Shown here piece after piece: positions 8,038-14,696 of a stretch of 21,367 nt of DNA; positions within the stretch are counted from its first letter, which is position 1; each line of letters opens with the position of its first letter. The DNA is taken from positions 1 through 21,367 of the IMG/VR virus record IMGVR_UViG_3300031669_000276, one strand, 5' to 3'. The notes below the pieces were generated by a model, which was not told the origin of the DNA, searched no databases, and saw only the letters and a list, made by a program, of their open reading frames with translations. Origin of the DNA: a virus. A program made the translations under genes and the position numbers.

Positions 8038-8439
8038 ATGACAAATTCACAGTTATTAATTACGTTTACAAAAGATAGAAAACTTGATGACATAATACAA
8101 GAAATAAAGACTGCTTATATAATATCATTTAATAAAATATTTGTGTTAGAAAATGAAGATAATATTAAAGAATTGATTTGTAGCTATAATATTAATTTAA
8201 ACGAAAAGATAAATGAAGAAAGTATACCTCAGAACACAATTGGGGTTCATAGGAAAAAAGCAACAAATACCTTGTATACAATTAATGCATTGAATTATTT
8301 GATCTCTGCATTGAACGATGGAAACCTGGATGTTAATTTTCCAGTGCCATGGGAAAACTACAGGAATTGTATTCTTGTGACAAACGGTGGTGAGTTCAAA
8401 AAAATCAAAACTAAATTAAAAGTAATACTAGAAATATAG
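8038..8439 (+). CDS. Conserved-looking protein of unknown function
   Basis: 133 residues. I place the start at ATG 8038, which has GGAG 7 bases upstream (8027-8030) and begins 1 base after the upstream stop; an in-frame GTG at 8023 would lie in the preceding gene and overlap the ribosome site. The protein begins MTNSQLLITFTKDRKLDD, with no capsid-targeting-like segment and no GPRGG module, so it differs from both neighbours. It looks like a compact alpha/beta domain, with GVHRKKATNTLYTINALNYL in the middle and PWENYRNCILVTNGGEFKK near the end. I cannot assign a family. Its place between two tagged genes suggests co-expression, perhaps as a chaperone or regulator, but nothing in the sequence shows this. 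Confidence 0.6.
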   Translation: MTNSQLLITFTKDRKLDDIIQEIKTAYIISFNKIFVLENEDNIKELICSYNINLNEKINEESIPQNTIGVHRKKATNTLYTINALNYLISALNDGNLDVNFPVPWENYRNCILVTNGGEFKKIKTKLKVILEI

Positions 8440-8448
8440 GAGACTAAT

Positions 8449-8931
8449 ATGAGCATAAATCTAATTGACTTATTAACAGAAGCTAAAGAAGTTAAAATAT
8501 ATTTGGAACCTGGACAAAAACCACCCAAAGGAAAGAAAGTTCAAAAAGGTCCAAGAGGTGGAGAATATTTCTTGGGAACATCCGGAGAAAAAGCGATGCA
8601 TAAAGCAGTGACTAAATATGATTCTGACCGGGCCGCTGCTAAGGATAAACCAAACGTTAAATTAAATAAAAATAAAACAAACTCTATGGGAGAATCTGCT
8701 AAATTACCCAAAGGAATGAAAATTGGTTCTTATCTTGAACCATACAGTTGGGAATCAACATCTGTTGCTCCTCCTATATATAGGGTTGATAAAATTGATG
8801 ATAACAATGGGTATGTATATTTTACAAAACTTGACAGTAAAGGAAAACCAATTAAAAAATTAAAGAAAACATATGCAGGGGTTGATAATGGTATGTTAAC
8901 TATTATAAGAAAACCAAGAGGAACAAAATAA
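8449..8931 (+). CDS. Tagged GPRGG-module protein, short
   Basis: 160 residues; ATG 8449 has AGGAG 7 bases upstream. The tag is the shortest in the set: MSINLIDLLTEAKEVK, with L9-T-E11 followed by Ala. The GPRGG module covers residues 15-43 (VKIYLEPGQKPPKG, GPRGGEYFLG). A lysine-rich linker follows (DKPNVKLNKNKTNSMGESA), then a ~75-residue C-terminal domain that looks like a small beta barrel (LPKGMKIGSYLEPYSW, then IYRVDKIDDNNGYVYF). I do not recognise the C-terminal domain. The first 45 codons are very similar to the broken gene at 4702-4916, so the two are probably duplicates. It is the last gene before the gap upstream of the ssDNA-binding protein. Confidence 0.65.
   Translation: MSINLIDLLTEAKEVKIYLEPGQKPPKGKKVQKGPRGGEYFLGTSGEKAMHKAVTKYDSDRAAAKDKPNVKLNKNKTNSMGESAKLPKGMKIGSYLEPYSWESTSVAPPIYRVDKIDDNNGYVYFTKLDSKGKPIKKLKKTYAGVDNGMLTIIRKPRGTK
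8491..8577 (+). repeat. GPRGG module, copy in the 160-residue protein
   Basis: A 29-codon module (VKIYLEPGQKPPKG, then KKVQKGPRGGEYFLG), 3 residues behind the L-T-E of the tag. Its PPKGKKVQKGPRGG core is identical to that in the copy at 7404-7490. Confidence 0.75.
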
Positions 8932-9038
8932 AATTATTAGTATGTTTGGCATTTCACCTATATATATTAATAATCAGTTATTAATTTAACTAATTAAACA
9001 TTAAACTAATTAAACACTAAAGCGCAAGGAGAAACAGC
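8932..9038 (+). promoter_or_regulatory. Leader of the ssDNA-binding protein gene: hairpin plus UUAAAC repeats, likely autoregulatory
   Basis: The 107-base gap contains a perfect 8-bp hairpin at 8966-8985 (ATTAATAA, loop TCAG, TTATTAAT). It is followed by an unpaired AT tract with TTAAAC at 8995-9000, 9001-9006 and 9011-9016, and then the Shine-Dalgarno AAGGAG (about 9026-9031). In T4, gp32 represses its own translation by binding a pseudoknot and cooperatively coating a UUAAA-rich unstructured leader. The arrangement here is similar in outline, but I see only a simple hairpin, not a pseudoknot. A promoter may also lie here; no convincing -35/-10 pair is visible. Confidence 0.5.
8988..9019 (+). 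repeat. 16-bp tandem repeat in the ssDNA-binding protein leader
   Basis: Two adjacent 16-base units, AACTAATTAAACATTA (8988-9003) and AACTAATTAAACACTA (9004-9019), differ at one base. They lie between the hairpin and the ribosome binding site and carry the TTAAAC elements. Confidence 0.8.
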
Positions 9039-9851
9039 ATGGCAAAGACCCAATCGAAAGACGACCTTCTTAACCTCGTTAAGAAAAGATTAAAACAATT
9101 CTCAGATTCATCAACCAGAACTTCAGGCTTATGGAAACCAACAGGCGAACACACTATTCGTTTAGTTCCATATAAGTTTGCTGACTTCCCATTTATTGAA
9201 TTATATTTCCATTATGATTTCAATAAGAAAAATCTTTTATCACCAATTTCATTCGATAGACCAGACCCAATAGCTGAGTTTGCTGAAAAGCTAAAAGCAG
9301 CTGGCGACAAAGAGTCCTTCGACCTTAGCAGAAAAATTTCTCCGAAAATGAGAACTTATGTTGCTATGATTGTTCGTAGTGAAGAAGACCAAGGTGTTAG
9401 ATTCTACGGAATGGGTAAAACCGTTTACGAAGAAATACTAAAAATCATGGATGACCCGGATTATGGAAATATTTTTGACCCATACACCGGAACAGACTTG
9501 GTAATCACCTATGAAACCCCGGCAGAAGTTGGTAATGATTATGGTAAAACTTCAATTCGAGCAAAAAGGAATACTTCCAGACTTGCAGAAGCAGATGACG
9601 TAATTGAAGAGTTATTGAATAATCAAAAACCAATTACAGATATCTATAAGGAATTACCTTATGATGATATAGCTACACTCCTAAAAGAATGGTTGAACAA
9701 GGATGATGAAGAAGAAGCTCCAACAAAACCAGCTGCTAAACCTGAAGGTAGCTCAAAGAAACCTACAGAAAAAGTAGATGACGATGTTGTTGGTAAAGCG
9801 GATGAAGCATTCACTAAGTTGTTCGATAAAAAACCAAACGAAAAAAAATAG
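9039..9851 (+). CDS. Single-stranded DNA-binding protein, T4 gp32-like
   Basis: 270 residues. It would coat single-stranded DNA at the replication fork and in recombination and contact polymerase, helicase loader and recombinase through its acidic tail. Residues 30-44 (GLWKPTGEHTIRLVP) and FHYDF at 57-61 fit the OB-fold core of gp32-like proteins. The C-terminus is a Lys/Pro linker followed by an acidic/amphipathic tail (DDDVVGKADEAFTKLF), as in gp32. The protein has no cysteine at all, so the zinc site of T4 gp32 (His and three Cys) is absent. The start has AAGGAG 7 bases upstream, and the leader resembles a gp32 autoregulatory operator. The recombinase gene begins 9 bases after the stop, the natural partner in a shared operon. 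Length is slightly below T4 gp32's (301). Confidence 0.8.
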   Translation: MAKTQSKDDLLNLVKKRLKQFSDSSTRTSGLWKPTGEHTIRLVPYKFADFPFIELYFHYDFNKKNLLSPISFDRPDPIAEFAEKLKAAGDKESFDLSRKISPKMRTYVAMIVRSEEDQGVRFYGMGKTVYEEILKIMDDPDYGNIFDPYTGTDLVITYETPAEVGNDYGKTSIRAKRNTSRLAEADDVIEELLNNQKPITDIYKELPYDDIATLLKEWLNKDDEEEAPTKPAAKPEGSSKKPTEKVDDDVVGKADEAFTKLFDKKPNEKK

Positions 9852-9860
9852 GAGAAATTA

Positions 9861-11108
9861 ATGGCTAAATCTAAAAATAAAAGTGAGAAGTCACCAAAGA
9901 AAGTTGTAGCATCTTCTAAAGGTGAGCAAAGAGATAAGCTTATTGATAAAGTTTATGACTTGATTAATTATGGTGATGCGCCCGCATACTTCTTAGACCA
10001 GCCCGAACTATCCCCTTCAGATATCGTTGATTGGATTTCCACTGGCGATCCAATCCTCGATATTTATGTTAGTAATAGAGTCAATGGTGGTATACCAGTT
10101 GGAAGAATAACAGAAATAAACGGTTTAGAGTCATCTGGTAAATCATTATTAATCGGACATATATTAAAAGAAACCCAGAAAAAAGATGGAATAGCAGTAT
10201 TGATTGATACAGAGTTTTCTGTTGATAGAAACTTTTTAGAAGCTATTGGTGTAGATTTGAGTAAGATGATTTATGTTCCAACTAATCTTATTGAAAATGC
10301 ATTCCAAATTATTGAAAATATTATTGAGACAGTTCGTAAAGAAAATAGTGATAGATTAATTACAGTTGCTGTTGATTCAATTATGGGTGCTACAGATAAA
10401 ACTGAACTTGAAGGAGATTGGGCTAAAAAAGGATATGCGACTCAAAAATCTATCGTATTAGGTAGAGCAATGAGAAAAATAACAGAAACAATTGCTAAAC
10501 ATAGAATAGCACTTGTCTTTACAAATCAACTTAGAAGTAAAATTGGTGTAATGTTTGGAGATCCTTGGACAACAAGTGGTGGAAAAGCTATACCATTTCA
10601 TTCATCGTTGAGATTAAGATTAAAGATGATGTCTAAAATTAAATCAGGAGATAAAGTTCTTGGTATAAAAACTAATTGTGGTGTTATTAAATCACGATTA
10701 GGTTCAATGTATAATAGTTGTAATTTTGATATCTATTTTGATAGAGGAATAGATGCAGAAAATACTTGGTTTGAACAAGGAAAATCAGTTGGTGCAATTA
10801 TTAAAGCTAAAGCATTAACAGACCCAAATTTACCCGAAGGTCCTAAAAACAAGTATAAAGAAGTTAAAGGTTATTTTATGTTAGCAAATGACCCCGAAAG
10901 AAAACGATTTAATGCTTCAACTTTTGCAAGTATTGCTTTAGTTGATAATGCAAACAAAAAGTTTATTTTAGATGAAATTGCTGAACACGTTCTATTAAAA
11001 TATTCTTCTGATAAGGAAGCTATTAATAAAGAATTGATAGAATATGGAGAAGTAGGAGAACTTGATGACGGTGAAGATGTTGAACAGAAAATAAAAAATA
11101 AAGAATAG
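9861..11108 (+). CDS. uvsX: UvsX/RecA-type recombinase
   Basis: 415 residues. This ATPase would load on gp32-coated single strands and drive strand exchange, recombination-dependent replication and repair. The Walker A motif is GLESSGKS, residues 88-95 (K94); the RecA-like lead-in is GGIPVGRITEINGLESSGKS. Other RecA features are VLIDTEFSVD, a Walker B-like LITVAVDSIMGA, FTNQLRSKIGVMFGDPWTTS (matching the NQ...G....P..T..GG loop) and GGKAIPFHSSLRLRL. A lysine-rich N-terminal ~25 residues and an acidic tail (ELDDGEDVEQKI) flank the core. Ribosome site AGGAG is 6 bases before ATG. It follows the gp32-like gene directly and is closed by a strong terminator, so the two form one unit, possibly with upstream genes. 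Confidence 0.88.
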   Translation: MAKSKNKSEKSPKKVVASSKGEQRDKLIDKVYDLINYGDAPAYFLDQPELSPSDIVDWISTGDPILDIYVSNRVNGGIPVGRITEINGLESSGKSLLIGHILKETQKKDGIAVLIDTEFSVDRNFLEAIGVDLSKMIYVPTNLIENAFQIIENIIETVRKENSDRLITVAVDSIMGATDKTELEGDWAKKGYATQKSIVLGRAMRKITETIAKHRIALVFTNQLRSKIGVMFGDPWTTSGGKAIPFHSSLRLRLKMMSKIKSGDKVLGIKTNCGVIKSRLGSMYNSCNFDIYFDRGIDAENTWFEQGKSVGAIIKAKALTDPNLPEGPKNKYKEVKGYFMLANDPERKRFNASTFASIALVDNANKKFILDEIAEHVLLKYSSDKEAINKELIEYGEVGELDDGEDVEQKIKNKE

Positions 11109-11112
11109 TTAT

Positions 11113-11135
11113 AGGGGCTTCGGCCCCTTTATTTT
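11113..11135 (+). terminator. Rho-independent terminator after the recombinase gene
   Basis: A 6-bp stem (AGGGGC and GCCCCT, 11113-11128) closed by a TTCG tetraloop is followed by TTATTTT. It starts 5 bases after the recombinase stop. It is the only strongly GC-rich hairpin in the window. Confidence 0.9.
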
Positions 11136-11147
11136 AGGAAATTAATA

Positions 11148-11969
11148 ATGAAATTAAAAGACATAGTATCTGATTGTACAATAATATTGACAGGAACTAT
11201 TATTCCTGAAAAAATGGATATGATTGGGAGAATATTACAACACAACTCTGTAGTATTTAATCAATTTAAAAATATTGTATATAACGTAAATTGCATTCAT
11301 GACAGTGATTGGGATTTGGCCGATGATTATCAAAGTTTATTAACACATTTCCTTGGTCCAAACATTAAAATTTATTTATTGAGAGATTTTATCAATAGAG
11401 GATGGCAGTTTGGAACAATGGACCTTGAAAAAACTGCATATTCTTTTTGTAAATTGAACTTACATACCGAATGGGTATTAAAATTAGATTTTGATATGTT
11501 AGTGCAAAAAACTATATTAGATATGAATGTCGACAATGGAGATGCATTTTATTTACCATCAGTTGGATATGCTTCTATCGCAGACAAAAAGGATTTTGCA
11601 GATATTGTAGTAGATTTTGAAACTCAAACATTAGATATTATTAATCCACAAACTACGATGTATTTGTTAAGAAAAGAATTAGATTGTTTATATGCAAATC
11701 AAGAATGGACAAATTCTAAATATAAAGAAACTATATTAAATACAACTACAGCAATTAAGTTAGGAGTTTCATGTGAGTCACAACTTAATGCAACATTTAA
11801 AAGAAATAACTGCAGAATTAAGTGTATGTTATCAAATGAATTATTTCATACATTATTAGATACTATTGTTGAAAAAAATATACATGACCCTAGTCATAAA
11901 AATATTTTATTTAGTCAAATCGGTGTATGTCACATGTTAGATGATAAAGCAAACGTGATATTTATATAA
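11148..11969 (+). CDS. Possible GT-A-fold glycosyltransferase
   Basis: 273 residues, starting at ATG 11148 after AGGAAATTAATA. The N-terminus (CTIILTGTIIPEKMDMIGR) reads like the first beta strand of a GT-A fold. The central HTEWVLKLDFDMLVQ contains D114-F-D116, a DxD motif in the expected strand-end position for metal and nucleotide-sugar binding. WQFGTMDLEKTAYSFC precedes it, as the helix before the DxD often does. The C-terminal half gives no further clear motif. Targets could be DNA bases, host surface glycans or a virion protein; nothing in the window shows which, and no base hydroxymethylase is seen here. It sits after a terminator among replication genes, so DNA modification is conceivable. 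Another nucleotide-sugar enzyme or an unrelated protein is possible. Confidence 0.45.
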   Translation: MKLKDIVSDCTIILTGTIIPEKMDMIGRILQHNSVVFNQFKNIVYNVNCIHDSDWDLADDYQSLLTHFLGPNIKIYLLRDFINRGWQFGTMDLEKTAYSFCKLNLHTEWVLKLDFDMLVQKTILDMNVDNGDAFYLPSVGYASIADKKDFADIVVDFETQTLDIINPQTTMYLLRKELDCLYANQEWTNSKYKETILNTTTAIKLGVSCESQLNATFKRNNCRIKCMLSNELFHTLLDTIVEKNIHDPSHKNILFSQIGVCHMLDDKANVIFI

Positions 11970-11982
11970 TACAGGAAAGTTT

Positions 11983-13041
11983 ATGAGAAGCAAATTTGCA
12001 CAAATATTAGATGAAATTAAGCACGATAATGAAGTTCTAAAAACATCTAATTTAAATTCAAAAATTTTAATAGTTGATGGTCTAAACAATTACATTAGGA
12101 TATGGGTCACAATGCCTACTGTAAATGATGACGGCATTCATATTGGTGGGATTACAGGATTTTTACAAACGCTCGGTAAATCAATTCGAATATTAAAACC
12201 AACAAGATTAATTGTTGTGTTTGATGGTAAAGACTCTTCGAAAAAAAGAAAAAAAATATATCCAGGATATAAAGCTAACCGTGGTAAAGGGGTAAGACTA
12301 AATAGAACACACGACTGGAATAGTGATGCAGAAGAAGAACAACAAATGATACAACAACTACTAAGAGTTATTCAATATCTAACACAATTGCCCTGCACAG
12401 TAATGATGCTAAGTAATGTTGAAGCAGATGATACAATCGGTTATTTGGCAACTGAAATGTGTGAGAAAAATCCTGATGTTGATGAAGCATATATTATGTC
12501 TACAGACAAGGATTTCTACCAGTTAGTGAGTGATAAAATAAAAGTTTGGAACCCAATAAAAAAACAAGTTATTGATAAAGCAAAGGTTGTCGAACTATAT
12601 GGTATTCAACCTCATAATTTCTTATTATTTAAAGCGATGAACGGTGATGCAAGTGATAATTTACCGGGTATCAAAGGTATAGGAGTTAAGACAGCAGCAA
12701 AACAATTTCCTATATTAACCGAACATAAGTACCATACTACAGATGATGTAATTTCTTATGCTTCAGGGCATCAGAACTCATCGCGGTTATGCAAATTACT
12801 TATTGATAATAAACAACAATACCTATTAAATTATGAACTTATGAGGCTTACTGGAGGTGAAATTAACAAAACTTCAGCATTACAAATAATTGAATTATTT
12901 CGTAAAACAACAAAAAAATTAAGTATAAAGAAGATACAAGAAATGGTAATGCAAGACAAATTATGGTCAGCATTTCCAAATATTAACTCTTGGATTTCGA
13001 CAAACTTTTCTCATTTAAATCATTTTGCCGAACCCAGATAA
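11983..13041 (+). CDS. rnh: 5'-3' exonuclease / RNase H, FEN1-like (T4 Rnh type)
   Basis: 352 residues. It would remove RNA primers and 5' flaps from Okazaki fragments. The metal-binding acidic residues of the PIN/FEN family are in order: IVDGLNN (D32), VVFDGKD (D81), VEADDT (E147, D149, D150), STDKDFYQL (D175, D177) and GDASDNLPGIKGIGVKTAA (D222, D225). The last is also the helix-hairpin-helix that grips duplex DNA. IYPGYKANRGKG after D81 is the usual basic arch entry. Length is close to T4 RNase H (305) with an extra C-terminal ~40 residues. Its start is 13 bases after the previous stop. It is followed by the GAAAGTCGGCCA motif and then the helicase, all expected fork partners. Confidence 0.9.
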   Translation: MRSKFAQILDEIKHDNEVLKTSNLNSKILIVDGLNNYIRIWVTMPTVNDDGIHIGGITGFLQTLGKSIRILKPTRLIVVFDGKDSSKKRKKIYPGYKANRGKGVRLNRTHDWNSDAEEEQQMIQQLLRVIQYLTQLPCTVMMLSNVEADDTIGYLATEMCEKNPDVDEAYIMSTDKDFYQLVSDKIKVWNPIKKQVIDKAKVVELYGIQPHNFLLFKAMNGDASDNLPGIKGIGVKTAAKQFPILTEHKYHTTDDVISYASGHQNSSRLCKLLIDNKQQYLLNYELMRLTGGEINKTSALQIIELFRKTTKKLSIKKIQEMVMQDKLWSAFPNINSWISTNFSHLNHFAEPR

Positions 13042-13045
13042 CTTT

Positions 13046-13057
13046 GAAAGTCGGCCA
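13046..13057 (+). repeat. GAAAGTCGGCCA motif, copy 1
   Basis: A 12-base string 4 bases after the exonuclease stop. The identical string follows the helicase stop by 4 bases (14464-14475). The GTCGGCC core is unusually GC-rich for this genome and I see it nowhere else in the window. Confidence 0.7.
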
Positions 13058-13085
13058 ATAATTATTATAAATTAAGGAGTTATTC

Positions 13086-14459
13086 GTGCAAGTTGATAGT
13101 TTATCCACCTTAGGTCCCGCATATCAGTCTAAAATAATTGTAAGTTTAGTATTAGATAAAGATTTTTTAGAAGCATCAGACGATATTCTATATCCAGAAT
13201 ATTTTGAGTCTGAAGCGAACCAATGGATAGTGACAAAAATAAAAGAATATTATCAGATATATAAAACTCCACCAACGGCAGAAGTTTTCAAAGTAGAATT
13301 AGATAAAGAAACAAATGATTTATTTAAAGATGAAATTGTTAAAAAGCTGAAGGATGCAAGTGATTTTTCTGATGCTCCAGATTTAACTTTTGTTAAAGAA
13401 AAGTTTTTAGAGTTTTGTGTTAATCAACACTATAAGATAAGTATATATAAATCAATTGATTTATTGAAAAACAAAGAATATGATAAAATAAAGAAATTAT
13501 TTGATGATGCTTCTAAAGTAGGTCAAAATAAAAATATCGGTTTGAAATTATTATCAGAAGATGTTAATAATATATTCTTAAAAATGAAAAGAAATTGTAT
13601 TCCAACTCCTTGGGATATTATTAATGATATTTCAGAAGGTGGTTCTGGTGGTGGAGAATTATGGATAAATGTAAGTGGACCCGGCGGTGGAAAAACTTGG
13701 ACATTATGTGATGTTGGAGCATTTGCACTTAGAACCGGTTTGAGTGTAATTCATTATACATTAGAACTAAGTGAAACGATGGTAGCCAAAAGATATTATT
13801 CAGCAATTACAGGAATAGCATCTCACGATTTACCATATAACATTGCTGAAATTATGCATAAGATTAAATCACTTAGTGCAAAAGCAAGTAATTTAACTAT
13901 AAAAGAATATCCAACTAAAGGTGCAAGTGTAAATACATTAAGAGCTCATATAGATAAAATGATTAAACTTGGATTACCACCAAATTTAATTATAGTTGAT
14001 TATGGTGATTTATTAAAAGCACCACAATATTATAAAGAAAAACGCTTAGAATTAGGAAATATATTTGAAGAACTAAGAGGGTTAGCAGGAGAATTTAAAG
14101 TGCCAGTATGGACTGCTTCTCAAGCAAATCGTTCAGGTGCAGAAACAGATACTATTTCAGGAGAACAAGTAAGTGAGGACTATAGTAAAATATTTATTGG
14201 TGATTTTATTTTTTCTACTTCAAGAAAAGTTGAAGACCAAGTTCATAAAACAGCAAGAATATTTATTATTAAGAATAGATTTGGTGTTGATAAAATAACT
14301 TTTCCAGCAAAATTTGATGTGTCAAACGGCAATCTAAATATATATGAAGAAAAGAGTGTTCAAGGACAAGAATTAAAAGGAAATATGAATAAAAAGGAAA
14401 ATAATGTGAGAAAATTATTAAAAGACAGATTTTATTCAGACAAGAAAAAAACTGAGTAA
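13086..14459 (+). CDS. Replicative DNA helicase, DnaB / T4 gp41-like
   Basis: 457 residues. A hexameric 5'-3' helicase that would unwind the fork and recruit primase. It starts at GTG 13086, which has AAGGAG at 13074-13079, spacing 6. The N-terminal ~170 residues are the helical domain (LGPAYQSKIIVSLVLDKDFL). The RecA-like motor then has Walker A GPGGGKTW (K203), HYTLELSETMVAKRYYS (the DnaB motif 1a region), Walker B LIIVDYGDLLKAP, and the sensor VWTASQANRSG. The final block KNRFGVDKITFPAKFD corresponds to the arginine-finger region near the DnaB C-terminus. No primase domain is fused. Length is close to T4 gp41 (475). It follows the exonuclease by 44 bases and precedes the reductase. Confidence 0.88.
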   Translation: MQVDSLSTLGPAYQSKIIVSLVLDKDFLEASDDILYPEYFESEANQWIVTKIKEYYQIYKTPPTAEVFKVELDKETNDLFKDEIVKKLKDASDFSDAPDLTFVKEKFLEFCVNQHYKISIYKSIDLLKNKEYDKIKKLFDDASKVGQNKNIGLKLLSEDVNNIFLKMKRNCIPTPWDIINDISEGGSGGGELWINVSGPGGGKTWTLCDVGAFALRTGLSVIHYTLELSETMVAKRYYSAITGIASHDLPYNIAEIMHKIKSLSAKASNLTIKEYPTKGASVNTLRAHIDKMIKLGLPPNLIIVDYGDLLKAPQYYKEKRLELGNIFEELRGLAGEFKVPVWTASQANRSGAETDTISGEQVSEDYSKIFIGDFIFSTSRKVEDQVHKTARIFIIKNRFGVDKITFPAKFDVSNGNLNIYEEKSVQGQELKGNMNKKENNVRKLLKDRFYSDKKKTE

Positions 14460-14696
14460 AAAAGAAAGTCGGCCACTATATATTAAAGTGCACAAATAAA
14501 ATTTTAAATTAGAAATTAGTTTACGGTTATTTAACGGTATATTAGTGTGAAGTAAACCGCTTAACTATTTCTGCCGCGTGCGATTAATCCTAATTAATAA
14601 TTTAAACTTTTCCTTTTTTAAATTAAAAATATTTTTAAAACTAACAAATAATTAATAGTAATTATTAATCATAAGCTACGATTTGGAGAAACATAA
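14460..14696 (+). promoter_or_regulatory. 237-base leader of the ribonucleotide reductase gene
   Basis: The longest gap in the window. It holds the GAAAGTCGGCCA motif, then two spaced ACGGT units (TTTACGGTTAT and TTTAACGGTATAT, about 14520-14545), a GTTTAC...GTAAAC pairing and a small GC-rich patch CTGCCGCGTGCG near 14570. Long A/T runs follow, and a 7-bp hairpin ATTAATA-GTAAT-TATTAAT lies at 14651-14669, 15 bases before GGAG. The hairpin resembles the one before the ssDNA-binding protein. No clear cobalamin riboswitch or sigma-70 promoter is visible. A leader of this size suggests independent control of the reductase. Confidence 0.4.
14464..14475 (+). repeat. GAAAGTCGGCCA motif, copy 2
   Basis: Identical to copy 1 at 13046-13057 and in the same place relative to a stop codon (4 bases after the helicase stop). 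Downstream bases diverge after a C, though both continue into an AT-rich stretch. Confidence 0.7.

Noticed and set aside
13025-13058. Hairpin TTGCCGA / TCGGCCAA as a terminator after the exonuclease
   Set aside because: The stem has a bulge and a 19-base loop, is not followed by a T run, and is not conserved at the second GAAAGTCGGCCA copy.
13066-13073. TATAAATT as a T4-type late promoter (TATAAATA)
   Set aside because: One mismatch in AT-rich DNA, overlapping the ribosome-site region of the helicase, an early-type gene; no other exact copies were noted before structural genes.
14464-14600. Cobalamin riboswitch before the B12-dependent reductase
   Set aside because: I could not find the B12 box or the core pattern; only short pairings are visible.
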